DNA from: Lingula anatina
Taxonomy: Eukaryota; Brachiopoda; Lingulata; Lingulida; Lingulidae
Length of the DNA: 64,000 bases
Direction: 5' to 3'
Assembly: GCF_001039355.2 (NCBI RefSeq)
Contig: NW_019775404.1
Location: 17,188 to 81,187 of the forward strand
Position numbers and translations under genes: made by a program
The notes under the pieces: generated by a model
The model's input: only the letters and a program-made list of their open reading frames with translations
What the model was told of the DNA's origin: nothing
The model's database searches: none
Shown here: positions 26,101-36,367 of the stretch, one piece after another
Position numbering within the stretch: position 1 is the first letter of the stretch
Layout: every line of letters begins with the position of its first letter

Positions 26101-29100
26101 GAGAAGGAAGTGTGGGACTGAGTGGCTTCTGAAGTGAATGGTACTAATAAGCACAGCCTGACAGCAGAGCACAGAAAAACAAATTATTCTGGACTGAACA
26201 GGTAGTCATCAAGGCTGATAGTCATGAGTGGCAGTTTATGTAAAAGTATCCTCCTGTTAGATTTCATCAGACCTGCTATGGTAAGAATCTATACTGAGAT
26301 CAATGTGTGTGGTTGTTGGTGGGGGGATCCATGCGCTTGCACACTGGTGTTTACTTGGGCGAAAAATCTTTTTGTGTACATGATGCTTTTGCAAACAAAG
26401 TACTCTTTGTTGTCAGATAGAATTCATGTACATGTTTTAGGTTGTTGGTTTTGAGGGTAAGATAAAAAGATAAATAGAATATACATGTTTCAAAAGGTGT
26501 GCGTTCAGATGTTTTTGGCATACATTGAGATAAAAGCTTTGAACATGCAAATGCATGTGTAATGAGACGCCATTCCTTATTTTTGATGTATATTTAGACA
26601 TTGATGGAGGTTATTGTCACTTTATTGTAGCCATCGAGTAGCAGTAGTAATGCGTCCCAAAATATCACCCAGATCTTACAACAGCTTCAAGATGTAAGTG
26701 CATGTGTAATGATTTTTTTGTGATGTTTTTAGTTGCTTAGTGTAACATTTCTTTCAAGGTGGTGGTCTGAACTTTTTTCTTTGTTTTTTTCTTTGCATTT
26801 ATAGATTTTTATGTTGCTTCCATAATGGTAACGTTCATTTCAAATGCTTCAAAGACTGTTACTGAAGGTGAAAATTCTTATAAATTTAAATTATCTTAAT
26901 TTATATAAAATATCTAGTTATTGGCAATGGATTAATGGTTTATATATTTTTTTTGTTAAGACTAAAACTTTTAATGTTGGGAATTTTATTTATGTAGTTC
27001 TAAGTTTGTACTTAATTTTGTCAGAGCACCATTTAATTGAGAAAACATTTAGACATTTCCTGAGGCAGTAGTCAGTGCTTTTAGTGCTGTGCATGATTGT
27101 TGATAGACTGAAGGTCCTGATTTTATCACTCTGTAAAGATCTAACTTAGAAACTTATATATGATATTGTTGGATCAGATACGTGTTTCTTACTTCTTATA
27201 ATATATATTTATATATTATACTTATGATGAAAATTTTATACATTACGTAACCTGCAGAGATTGTTTAAAGTCTAGATTTTTGCTGTTGAAGTACTCTGAT
27301 CTAGTAAATGACAGGGGCAGTGATAACTCACAGTAATCTCTCTTTTGCTTATGTTTTGCTATTTTCCATTAAAAATACATCCTGATATATACTCTCATTG
27401 CTTAGTAACAATTGCAAAGCATATCTGATAAATTATGGCTGTTAGAAGATAATGAAGAGACCTATTTTCTTGCATCTGTGAACATCTTGAAATGAAATTC
27501 GTGACTGTGTTAATGTATGTATTGAATGATGGATGAATGGTCATAATGTTCTGTCTGTCAGTAAGCTGCATATATTAATAATGATAACCAGTTTATCAGC
27601 TGTGAAATCAAACTTCATTTCCATCAGCATTTCACACCAACACAATATGTCAGAAACAGTCATAAACAGTATATCATCAACATTATCACCCACAATATGT
27701 CAGCAACAGTCATAAACAGTATAACGTCAACAATATCACACACAATATGTCAGCAATGGTCATAAACAGTATACCATCAATATCACTTACAATATGTCAA
27801 CCACAGTAGTTGTAAACAGTTAATCATCAAACTTATCACTAACAATATCTGAACAACAGTCATAAACAGTATATCATCAACAATATCACACACGATATAT
27901 CATCAATAGTCATAATCAGTATATCACTAAAAGTATATCACACACAATATATGTTAGCTGCATTATTACTTGGGGATTTCAGTCATAGCCAGCAACAGAA
28001 TATGGTTGTAAAATTCATTGATTTTATCTTCAGGCATCTCAGTTTGAGCTGCCTTCTAAATTGGTCCTATGTGTTTTAATTGGTTGTATAATGACGTATG
28101 GCAGTGTTCAAAGAAATTGACTTCCTGATTCCATTTGAATAGCGGACTGGAACTCTTTTCTCTGTTATATTAGAGGTTAGAAGTTGAGAGAAAATGACAG
28201 TCGCATCCTTAAAGATTGTTCTTGGCAGCTTTTGTTCACTATTTGCGCTCTTTCATGGAATATTGTGTCTTAGTTTTATCTTGTAATTTGTGTAATAAGT
28301 TCGATCAATTTAGTTTCTGGTATTACTGTAGGCACGGAGTCCAGTGGAACTGAACTACAGCATGGAGTCCAGCAAGGTGCAGAGAGACATGATTGCCCAG
28401 CTGGAGGCCAAAAACAGGTCAGCAGTTTACCACCATTTTTAGTAAGGATTGTATCAAACAGGGCTAGAGATAGAAATTTATTATTTTTATTTTGTGTAAA
28501 AACTCAATGGTTGTAAAGGTGTTATTAGTTATGTACATGGTTTCTACTTGTTTCTACTTGTATTCTGGAACAGGTGTGCATTTACAGCAGTGATTCATGC
28601 TGTGTTATAATTTATTTTAAATAGACAATTATGAGCAGTAACCCATTTCTGTGGGGAATTATTTACAAAACAAATTGATTATATAAGCTTGTCCAAAATG
28701 TTAGGTGTATCAGTAGTGTTTTGATTTGCTTGATTATTTACAAAAATCAAGTGAACTAATGGAATGGGAAACAAACTTAGAATAACGTACAGAAAAGCAG
28801 CTGTCAAAACTGCAAAAATGGCAACAACAACAACAACAATAATTAACACACACAGTTACTTGGACACCACAACAACATGAGGAAGAAGTTTGTGTTGTAT
28901 TATTTCAGGGAGATCATGAGGGAGATCCAGAAACTGAAGGTGGAGCAAGAGGCTGCTGGCAGGGCTAGCAGCGAGGCACAGGCCAACCCCACCTTACTGG
29001 CTGAGCTGAGGTTGTTACGACAGCGCAAGGACGAGCTAGAGGGACGCATGTCTGCTTTACAAGAGAGCCGGAGAGAGCTCATGGTGCAATTAGAAAGCCT

Positions 29101-32100
29101 GATGAAGTTATTAAAGGTGAGAGTTTTTTTCTGACACAAGTTGATAAAATTAAAGCAGAAAGGTTCATCTATTTAATGGCTTTTGTAGTTCATGTTATAG
29201 GATTTTACCTTGTATTTTAATCCCATTAGCCTTGTCATTTCATTATTGGAAGTATTTTGACTGCACATTTGTGTATTTGATGGGAAAGAATGGATGATTT
29301 ATTCTTGAAAGAATCCAAATGAAAAATGGGGCATTGTTGGCTTTAAAATACTGTACAAGAGATGGGCTGTGCCAGTAATTTGGCATTTTATGTATAAAGA
29401 TACAAAATACTCTGAGGCAGTGCTTGCATGTCAGTGAATAAAGTGCAACAAGTGTGAAAATTCCCAGAAGTTTATGTTTGTGCACCTGTTCCTTGTGCAA
29501 ACTAATTAACTCCCTAGTGTCATAGTCAGCATCAACATATTTTTATCCCATTGCCATGGAGATTACTGTTTTCCATCAATGTACATAAATTGGTATGCAT
29601 GTCATTCTTTTTCTCCATTATTGTTAAGGTTCATCTCAGTGGTTTTTTTCTTAGTCACTGAGAACAAGAAATGCAGCAAATAAAATATAAATTGTGTAAC
29701 TTTCTCCCCCTCGGTGTCAGTGCATACTTGTGTTACACTTTCAGAATCATGGTTCCCCTCGTTCCACTCCGGGAAGCAGCCCCAAGGCCAGAACCTACTC
29801 TCCAGTAGCAGTGAAGACCAGTTCTCCCAGCACCCCTGGGGACTCATTGACTGGCGTGGGTGGGGACGTGAGGCAGGCCTTCAGTACCACGCACCATGCC
29901 GTGCCAAGTAATGCCAGAAATCTACGGAATGACCTGCTGGTAGCCGCAGACTCGGTCACCAATGCCATGTCATCCCTTGTGAAAGAATTGAACTCAGGTA
30001 AGATATATGAGTGACTACTTTGTTTTATTTGTTTGAGCTGGTATGTAAGTAAGTCTGAGACAGGGTACTAGTAAAATACAATAATAAGAGATGTATTAAG
30101 TGCACTATCAGGTAATGGTTATTATGTGTATTGTGTAGAAGCAGCTAACCAATTTCAAAAAAGAAAATATCACTTTGGAATATTAAGTTTGATGAAATGA
30201 TGAAGTGAAATGATCAAAGATAAGTAAGCATTAGCCCTTTTACAATATGATAGTAAAGAATTAATGATGTATTTATTTTTCAGAGGCCTCCAGTGACAGT
30301 GAAGACGAGGATAATATTGACAATCATAGAAAGTGCAGTAGAGGTAGGAAGAATTTAGCTTCTTGAATCTTACATGACTGTCATAGAAAAAAGTCATTTT
30401 TGTGTTTAGAGTGGAAAATGTTTCATCTTATTTATTTAATGATCACTCTTCAAATCCAAAGTGTTCCTACTGCAATATGTGGTTTCCATTCTAATTTCTT
30501 CTGCTTACTTCGTAGGATTTGAGACAGGAGAGAGTTCTGCCATGGAGAGTTCTGATGAAATTATGGGATGGCAGGAAGATGTTCAGAGGAGACTGGGAGA
30601 GGAAGCTGCCTTCATTGAGCAAATTCGAGCCAGAAAAGAAAAACCATTAAATCGCGGTCTTGGTGACATAGAGAATGATCAGTATGTTATCTCTTTTATC
30701 TTTGGAGATTTCTGTTATACTTTTGATGTGATATATTTAATGAAACAAAAAAAAAAAATAGTGAGCCTTGGTAAAAAAAATTACAAAGAGAATCATTTGA
30801 TATATCAATCTGATTGGAAAGTTACAAAAATAATCACTATCTTCTCATGTGCAAGTAATTTTTTACTGTATTAAAAAGAAAATTGTAAGATCATTTATGG
30901 TCCTTTCAGTTTTAAACAAACAGTTAATAATGTTTTATTTTTTAATTAGTTTTATTTAAATGCTTGATTTACATTATAATCAATATGAATAATAGTAATA
31001 TTAGCTTTTCTCTATTCAAATCCATTTCATCTCTTCTTTTTCAACAGCTATATTCCAACAGATGATGGGGAGTCATACGTGAGGACTGATGATGAAAGTG
31101 TGGGTCTTAACACAGATGACGGAGAGTCTTATATAAGGACAGATGATGAGAGTAATGTCAATACGGAAAATGAAGATGCAGAACTGTATGACCAAGATCC
31201 AAAAGTATGTAAATTGCACCATTTTTTGTATTTTTTTATGATATACAGAGAAACTTAAACAATACAGTTTTACTTTGTTTAATAACATGGCTAGGAGTGA
31301 CTGATCATTTTTATATCTGCACGTCCATAATACTGGGTAACAACATTGGGACATTGGCATCAAAATTCCAACGTGGTGCTGATCTTGTGAACATGCTTTC
31401 CGCTAAGAACATGCAATGTATTTTGCTTTATATTCATAAAATTTGGAAAATTTAACATTAAAAACATAAAAAATTATCAGGGAAGAGTACATTTAACTTC
31501 ACAGAGTTGGGAAAGCATGCTGCGATCCTGAATCGGTGGTTAAACAGCAATGATATGAAATTGTTTTTCGTGAGTTACACGCCAAAAAGTAGGGACAAGA
31601 TATAGCTAATTTAATTAGTCTCACTTAATATTCATTATGTCATATGTGGAAATTTCCACTATTTACGCTAAGTCCCTGGGCCAAATCTGAATGGGGAAAT
31701 GAAACTACATGCTAGCTGTGGTTTCGCTGTCGCGCGAGTCTGGAGGAAATTAATCATGATTGGGTCATAACATTTGTGATTAAATTAAATTAAATGACAG
31801 GATTTATTTACACATTGTTGTTTTATGAAAAACAGTGTTTTTCAAGTATTTAAATCCCGAAATTGAACCATTTATATAGTATACATGTATGGGAGATAAT
31901 ACTTTGTACTAAAGTTAAAAACGGAAACAATGGTAATGTACAACAACCCGTTTTCTTCACCCATCAAAATTTGCAATGAAGAGCAATTTTAGCTTTTCTC
32001 TGGTGTTTGTTTGGAAACACATAATTGTGTGTTATAATATGACAAATCTATCCCCTTTCACATGAAAGCACCCCCATTGTAATCCAACACATAAGAATAT

Positions 32101-32423
32101 TTTGACAGACTTTCAAAGATGATAACCCATGTTGTTACCCAGTATAATAGACATGCAGATATATATTTCATAGTCATGTCCATTAAGTTGAACATTCTCG
32201 GAGATGAAATTTTGATGAAATAGCCATTTTGCATGCTATGATCTGATTTTTGGCCTATATATAACATTAAGTACATACTGCATTGCAGGAGCTATTCCCC
32301 AGGTACCAAAGTGAAGATGAAAGTTATATGCACAGCGATGCAGAGTCGTATATCAGGACGGATGACGAGGAGGGTGGTAATGCAGAGTGGGAAGAAGCCA
32401 TGAAAAGATGGGTCAATAGATAG
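2960..32423 (+). CDS. DTNA: Dystrobrevin (DTNA/DTNB family), multi-exon
   Basis: Scaffold protein of the dystrophin-associated complex at the membrane cytoskeleton; it binds dystrophin through coiled coils and also binds syntrophin. Exons: 2960-3149 (candidate), 8269-8358, 8736-8816, 10272-10485, 10836-10921, 11121-11272, 11715-11823, 12440-12606, 16636-16766, 21150-21245, 24632-24737, 26631-26693, 28332-28417, 28909-29116, 29745-29997, 30284-30343, 30516-30681, 31048-31204, 32289-32423. The frame stays open through all joins and gives 849 codons, or 778 if translation starts at ATG 8292. Family hallmarks include [27 protein letters not shown], a ZZ finger, DEEHRL-like [47 protein letters not shown] and [12 protein letters not shown]. 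Vertebrates have two paralogues; I cannot tell which is closer. The family is certain; the 5' end is not. Confidence 0.93.
3150..8268 (+). other. Putative first intron of dystrobrevin (5.1 kb)
   Basis: It is bounded by a GTAAGT donor and a pyrimidine-rich acceptor ending CTTCGCAG at 8268. It holds an ATT repeat at 4027-4069 and several chance frames of 60-77 codons on both strands. I recognise no other coding sequence. If translation starts at 8292, this is 5' UTR intron or upstream DNA. Confidence 0.45.
4027..4069. repeat. ATT/AAT trinucleotide microsatellite
   Basis: Imperfect run of ATT units with one ATAATA interruption. It lies in the putative first dystrobrevin intron. Confidence 0.8.
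9242..9275. repeat. Compound TA / GATA microsatellite
   Basis: About eight TA units are followed directly by GACAGATAGATAGATAG. It lies in the intron between exons 8736-8816 and 10272-10485 of dystrobrevin. Confidence 0.85.
11531..11562. repeat. CAT / ATT trinucleotide repeat
   Basis: ATCATCATC passes into ATTATTATT about 150 bases upstream of the dystrobrevin exon at 11715. Confidence 0.75.
12607..16635 (+). other. Dystrobrevin intron (4.0 kb) after the ZZ exon
   Basis: Bounded by GTGAGT at 12607 and TTTTCCAG ending at 16635. It is AT-rich with short chance frames. A cysteine/alanine-rich frame on the minus strand around 13952-14272 looks accidental. I see no additional exon that would fit the dystrobrevin phase. 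Confidence 0.7.
16767..21149 (+). other. Dystrobrevin intron (4.4 kb)
   Basis: Bounded by GTAAGT at 16767 and ATTTGCAG ending at 21149. It contains a G-rich tract at 17664-17692 and a 120-codon frame at 18158-18520 that matches nothing I know and has no splice fit. Otherwise AT-rich without features. Confidence 0.7.
17664..17692 (+). other. G-rich tract with G-quadruplex potential
   Basis: In 29 bases, runs of six, five and three G plus several GG pairs are separated by one- or two-base T linkers. A long run can be split to give four G tracts. It lies on the sense strand inside the dystrobrevin intron 16767-21149, so the pre-mRNA would carry it too. No function is shown. Confidence 0.5.
21246..24631 (+). 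other. Dystrobrevin intron (3.4 kb)
   Basis: Bounded by GTAATG at 21246 and TTATTTCAG ending at 24631. It carries the TA/GA microsatellite at 23107-23170 and no coding sequence that I recognise. Confidence 0.7.
23107..23170. repeat. Compound TA / GA microsatellite
   Basis: About eleven TA units are followed by about twenty GA units with one AAAG interruption. It lies in an intron of dystrobrevin. Confidence 0.9.
24738..28331 (+). other. Two dystrobrevin introns around the small exon 26631-26693
   Basis: Introns 24738-26630 and 26694-28331 flank a 63-base exon that starts and ends on codon borders. That exon encodes a serine/asparagine and glutamine-rich stretch ending in QILQQLQD and could be skipped without a frameshift. 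The second intron contains the 50-bp minisatellite at 27641-27955. No other gene is visible. Confidence 0.7.
27641..27955. repeat. Minisatellite, period 50 bp, about six copies
   Basis: The marker CATAAACAGT or a close variant recurs at 27661, 27711, 27761, 27811, 27861 and 27911, exactly 50 bases apart. Each unit also carries CACAATATGTCAGCAACAGT-like and ATCATCAACAATATCA-like parts. The copies have diverged by substitutions, and later ones more strongly. Confidence 0.85.
28332..30681 (+). other. Dystrobrevin coiled-coil exons
   Basis: Exons 28332-28417 and 28909-29116 encode the long heptad region (about residues 496-593), ending ESLMKLLK. This is the best conserved part after the ZZ finger and is the segment that pairs with dystrophin in known family members. 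Exon 29745-29997 encodes a serine/proline-rich linker and a second helix ([20 protein letters not shown]). The 60-base exon 30284-30343 is acidic and has equal phase on both sides, so it could be a cassette. Exon 30516-30681 carries [12 protein letters not shown], matching the vertebrate FLAQIHARK motif. Confidence 0.85.
28822..28839. repeat. CAA trinucleotide repeat
   Basis: Six CAA units lie about 70 bases upstream of the coiled-coil exon at 28909. Confidence 0.75.
31048..32423 (+). other. Dystrobrevin acidic repeated C-terminal tail
   Basis: Exons 31048-31204 and 32289-32423 encode a very acidic tail with recurring ESYxRTDDE units: [26 protein letters not shown], then [10 protein letters not shown] and [13 protein letters not shown]. 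It ends [11 protein letters not shown] with stop TAG at 32421-32423. Vertebrate dystrobrevins have one loosely similar acidic stretch before their C-terminal helix. The repetition seems to be expanded in this gene. The intron between the two exons is 1.1 kb. Confidence 0.8.
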
Positions 32424-32847
32424 TAGCAAGACCACTGAACTGATTTACAGAATGAATGATGAATGGGTCCAGATTGGTGGAATAAATCATGAATTAAAAC
32501 TATCACCACATACAGCAGACAAGATCAGTCATTTATCAGGATATGAAAGACTGATACAAATTCAAATTAACAAGAGTCAACACATTTATCATGAACATGT
32601 TAAAGAAGTATCTATACTTCAAAATAGAACTTGATTGAAGAGTAATTACCCAGATAATTATTATAAAAAGCTGTTATCTTGTCATACACAAAATTGACAT
32701 TGTAAGATATGCAAAGCGTGATAGATGTTCCTCATTTTGTGACAAGACCTGTAGTGTGCCAAAGGCTTACAAAAAGTAGATATTTGTTTAGGTATGATTT
32801 GTTTACAATAATGCAATGTAATTGATTTATTTTTAAAGAGAATTGGA
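32424..32847 (+). other. Dystrobrevin 3' untranslated region, proximal part
   Basis: This sequence follows the TAG stop and has no other recognised feature. An AATAAA at 32481-32486 lies only 58 bases after the stop. Further AATAAA hexamers cluster at 33396-33541 in the duplicated block, so the 3' UTR may continue into it. Confidence 0.5.
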
Positions 32848-34151
32848 TTGGTACACAGATAGTCAAGGATACTGTCCAAACCTAACTGCAAGATGTGTAA
32901 ATATCTCTGGATATCGTATTTAATGTGTGCCTTCTGATTTACTTTCTGGAACCAGAATGCTGAACACACTGAACTTCATCCCTTTTTCTCAATTATTCAG
33001 TGAACTGCAGAAGTACCCATGCTTGTCTGTAGGGCTAATTAGATCCACACCTTATTTCATAGGAGGTTGTTCCTTTAAGTGGAAGAACTGTTCATGTCTC
33101 AAAGTCTTGGAAAGTTTGTGATAACCCCTCTATGCTCATCTTGCAGGTCAGTATTATTCAGGAGAGACGGAGGCAATCTGTGTAAATTTGCTGTCTACTA
33201 GTGTACAGAAATGACTGGAAGTAACCATTAAGTAGATGTTTGTAAAGATAAATTTTTAGATGTAGGAACAACTGAAAAGTTGATGATATATTATTTTCTT
33301 TTACTGATAGGGATATTTGCAAAATATCACAATATCTCTAGACTTATAAGTGGACTGCTAAATAGGTTCTATTTGAAAATCATAAAACAAAGTAAAATAA
33401 ACTTTTGAAATGTTCAGGTATTTCCATCATTTGATGGACCAATAAAAAAATTGCTTTTAATTTAGTCTGTCGCAGAAGTGTTAAATGCTGCTTTGCACGT
33501 TTTACTATGGGTAATGAATAAATTGTTGATAATCAAATAAAGAATATCGCTGGTATATCATTGTTAAAGCTGTGAATATGCAGGAGATGACTTATGAACT
33601 ATTTTTGTAAATCACCAATTAGTGAATATTGTGATAGACTAGGCACAATCAGTTGTTTTCTATGTTAATATATCATTGGTACTATTTTATGTTATTTGTG
33701 AATTATTTTCTCTCTCCCAAGGTTCAACTGGAGAACACGTTTCTGTATTTACATTATAATTGACTTTTTTTATTTCAAGTTGAAGATTTATATATTTGAA
33801 CCACAATCAGTTGACTGGGTTAACAGAAGAAAAGTGAAGGGAGAGGAGCAGACATTGTTATTCACTATACAGTACAGTTGTACTACCTTCAAAGCAAGTA
33901 ACTGGAAACATTTAACCAACATACATGTACCACAGAAAACTGAAAGGTTGTTTGATCAATATCAAATAACACTGGAACATTTTAAGTGTTCTTCTGCTTG
34001 TGAAGAGTACTTCTCAACAAATATTGGAAAGTCTAGACATTAAATTGTGCACTTATTTATATTGATTTTAATAACAGAAATGTTTTCAGTGGAATAGCAT
34101 GTAAAGTTTTAATACTACCTTACTTATGTGCAAGTGTTCATGACTTGAACA
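32848..34151. repeat. Copy 1 of a 1.3-kb block, ending at an N
   Basis: This block is nearly identical to 34153-35456 (offset 1305) and to 39028-40310 (offset 6180). Copy 1 ends exactly at the single N at 34152, while the other two copies run on into the same following sequence. That is what is expected when the end of one contig overlaps the start of the next. Open frames inside it (such as 33780-34043) do not resemble known proteins. Confidence 0.9.
33396..33541 (+). terminator. Cluster of candidate polyadenylation signals for dystrobrevin
   Basis: AATAAA occurs at 33396-33401, 33441-33446, 33517-33522 and 33536-33541, about 1 kb after the dystrobrevin stop. Which one is used cannot be told from sequence. 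The same cluster recurs in the two other copies of this block, at offsets of 1305 and 6180. Confidence 0.4.
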
Positions 34152-34152
34152 N
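34152..34152. other. Single N: probable contig joint
   Basis: An ambiguous base sits exactly where copy 1 of the duplicated block stops and copy 2 begins. It probably stands for a gap of unknown size. Confidence 0.85.
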
Positions 34153-36367
34153 ATGGTACACAGATAGTCAAGGATACTGTCCAAACCTAACTGCAAAATG
34201 TGTAAATATCTCTGGATATCGTATTTAATGTGTGCCTTCTGATTTACTTTCTGGAACCAGAATGCTGAACACACTGAACTTCATCCCTTTTTCTCAAGTA
34301 TTCAGTGAACTGCAGAAGTACCCATGCTTGTCTGTAGGGCTAATTAGATCCACACCTTATTTCATAGGAGGTTGTTCCTTTAAGTGGAAGAACTGTTCAT
34401 GTCTCAAAGTCTTGGAAAGTTTGTGATAACCCCTCTATGCTCATCTTGCAGGTCAGTATTATTCAGGAGAGACGGAGGCAATCTGTGTAAATTTGCTGTC
34501 TACTAGTGTACAGAAATGACTGGAAGTAACCATTAAGTAGATGTTTGTAAAGATAAATTTTTAGATGTAGGAACAACTGAAAAGTTGATGATATATTATT
34601 TTCTTTTACTGATAGGGATATTTGCAAAATATCACAATATCTCTAGACTTATAAGTGGACTGCTAAATAGGTTCTATTTGAAAATCATAAAACAAAGTAA
34701 AATAAACTTTTGAAATGTTCAGGTATTTCCATCATTTGATGGACCAATAAAAAAATTGCTTTTAATTTAGTCTGTCGCAGAAGTGTTAAATGCTGCTTTG
34801 CACGTTTTACTATGGGTAATGAATAAATTGTTGATAATCAAATAAAGAATATCGCTGGTATATCATTGTTAAAGCTGTGAATATGCAGGAGATGACTTTT
34901 GAACTATTTTTGTAAATCACCAATTAGTGAATATTGTGATAGACTAGGCACAATCAGTTGTTTTCTATGTTAATATATCATTGGTACTATTTTATGTTAT
35001 TTGTGAATTATTTTCTCTCTCCCAAGGTTCAACTGGAGAACACGTTTCTGTATTTACATTATAATTGACTTTTTTTATTTCAAGTTGAAGATTTATATAT
35101 TTGAACCACAATCAGTTGACTGGGTTAACAGAAGAAAAGTGAAGGGAGAGGAGCAGACATTGTTATTCACTATACAGTACAGTTGTACTACCTTCAAAGC
35201 AAGTAACTGGAAACATTTAACCAACATACATGTACCACAGAAAACTGAAAGGTTGTTTGATCAATATCAAATAACACTGGAACATTTTAAGTGTTCTTCT
35301 GCTTGTGAAGAGTACTTCTCAACAAATATTGGAAAGTCTAGACATTAAATTGTGCACTTATTTATATTGATTTTAATAACAGAAATGTTTTCAGTGGAAT
35401 AGCATGTAAAGTTTTAATACTACCTTACTTATGTGCAAGTGTTCATGACTTGAACATAAACATGTTTTCTTATTTGCAGCTTTTTCTTTGTTACCGATTG
35501 TTGTCAAATTGCACTATTTTTCTTAATTTGAAAATGTTTGCTTGTTAGTTCTCATAGTTATATCATGTTTAGTTTTACCAGAATCTTTATTATTATTTTG
35601 CAAAAGATGGTGAATAAATTGAATTTATATATGAACATGATATACGTAGTTGGTTTTGAATTTACAATTGTGCAACTTCTCCTCTTACTGTAATTACATT
35701 TGCTTAGTCTGGAAATATATCCTCAGATATTTTCAATTCTAACTGAAGTTTAAAGGTTGGAATATTTTGAAAAAATAGTTTCTCCCCAGAAAATGTAAAT
35801 AAAGGCTATCCACCAAGACCACCAAACTGATTGCAAACCATGTCCTTAATCTTGTTTGCAAATTATTTCTTCTAAGAATAAACGGACACCAAACATTCAA
35901 AATTGTTACCACACTGATACAGAAAAGCCAGTATCATAAGAGTATAGTCCAACCTTACTAGTAGATTTCTGCATTCAAACAATTCCACAATTTAACAAAT
36001 TAATGAGAACTGTCCCATATTTATTACCTGCATTGCACTTAAATCACATCTCATTTCACAAATCACTGCTTTTATTTAACAATTCTATTATCACATCGTG
36101 TCCTCTTCAGTACATTCTCTTGTATTGATAACAGTAGAACGGAGATCATTCTCTCCCAGAGGAATTTATTTTGGTGATATTCAAAAATTAATATCTGTTT
36201 CAGTAGGAAATGATAAGAGAGACAATTTCCTGTGGTGTTTAGCTTTGATAGGGCATTCATTTCTCATCTTTATAAATGCCAGTCAATGTCATCAATATAA
36301 TCCTTTTCACTTTTCCTTTTTATTCCTGAATTGAAGCACTTGACAGTATCTGCAACAAGAATCCACA

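Noticed and set aside
27641-27955. CRISPR-like regular repeat
   Set aside because: The whole 50-base unit is repeated and diverged, with no constant repeat plus unique spacer pattern, and the genome is eukaryotic. It is a minisatellite.
33780-34043. Open frame of 87 codons found again at 35085 and 39960, which looks like a conserved small gene
   Set aside because: The three copies are nearly identical DNA from an assembly overlap, so the conservation is not evidence of coding. It lies in the likely dystrobrevin 3' region and resembles no known protein.
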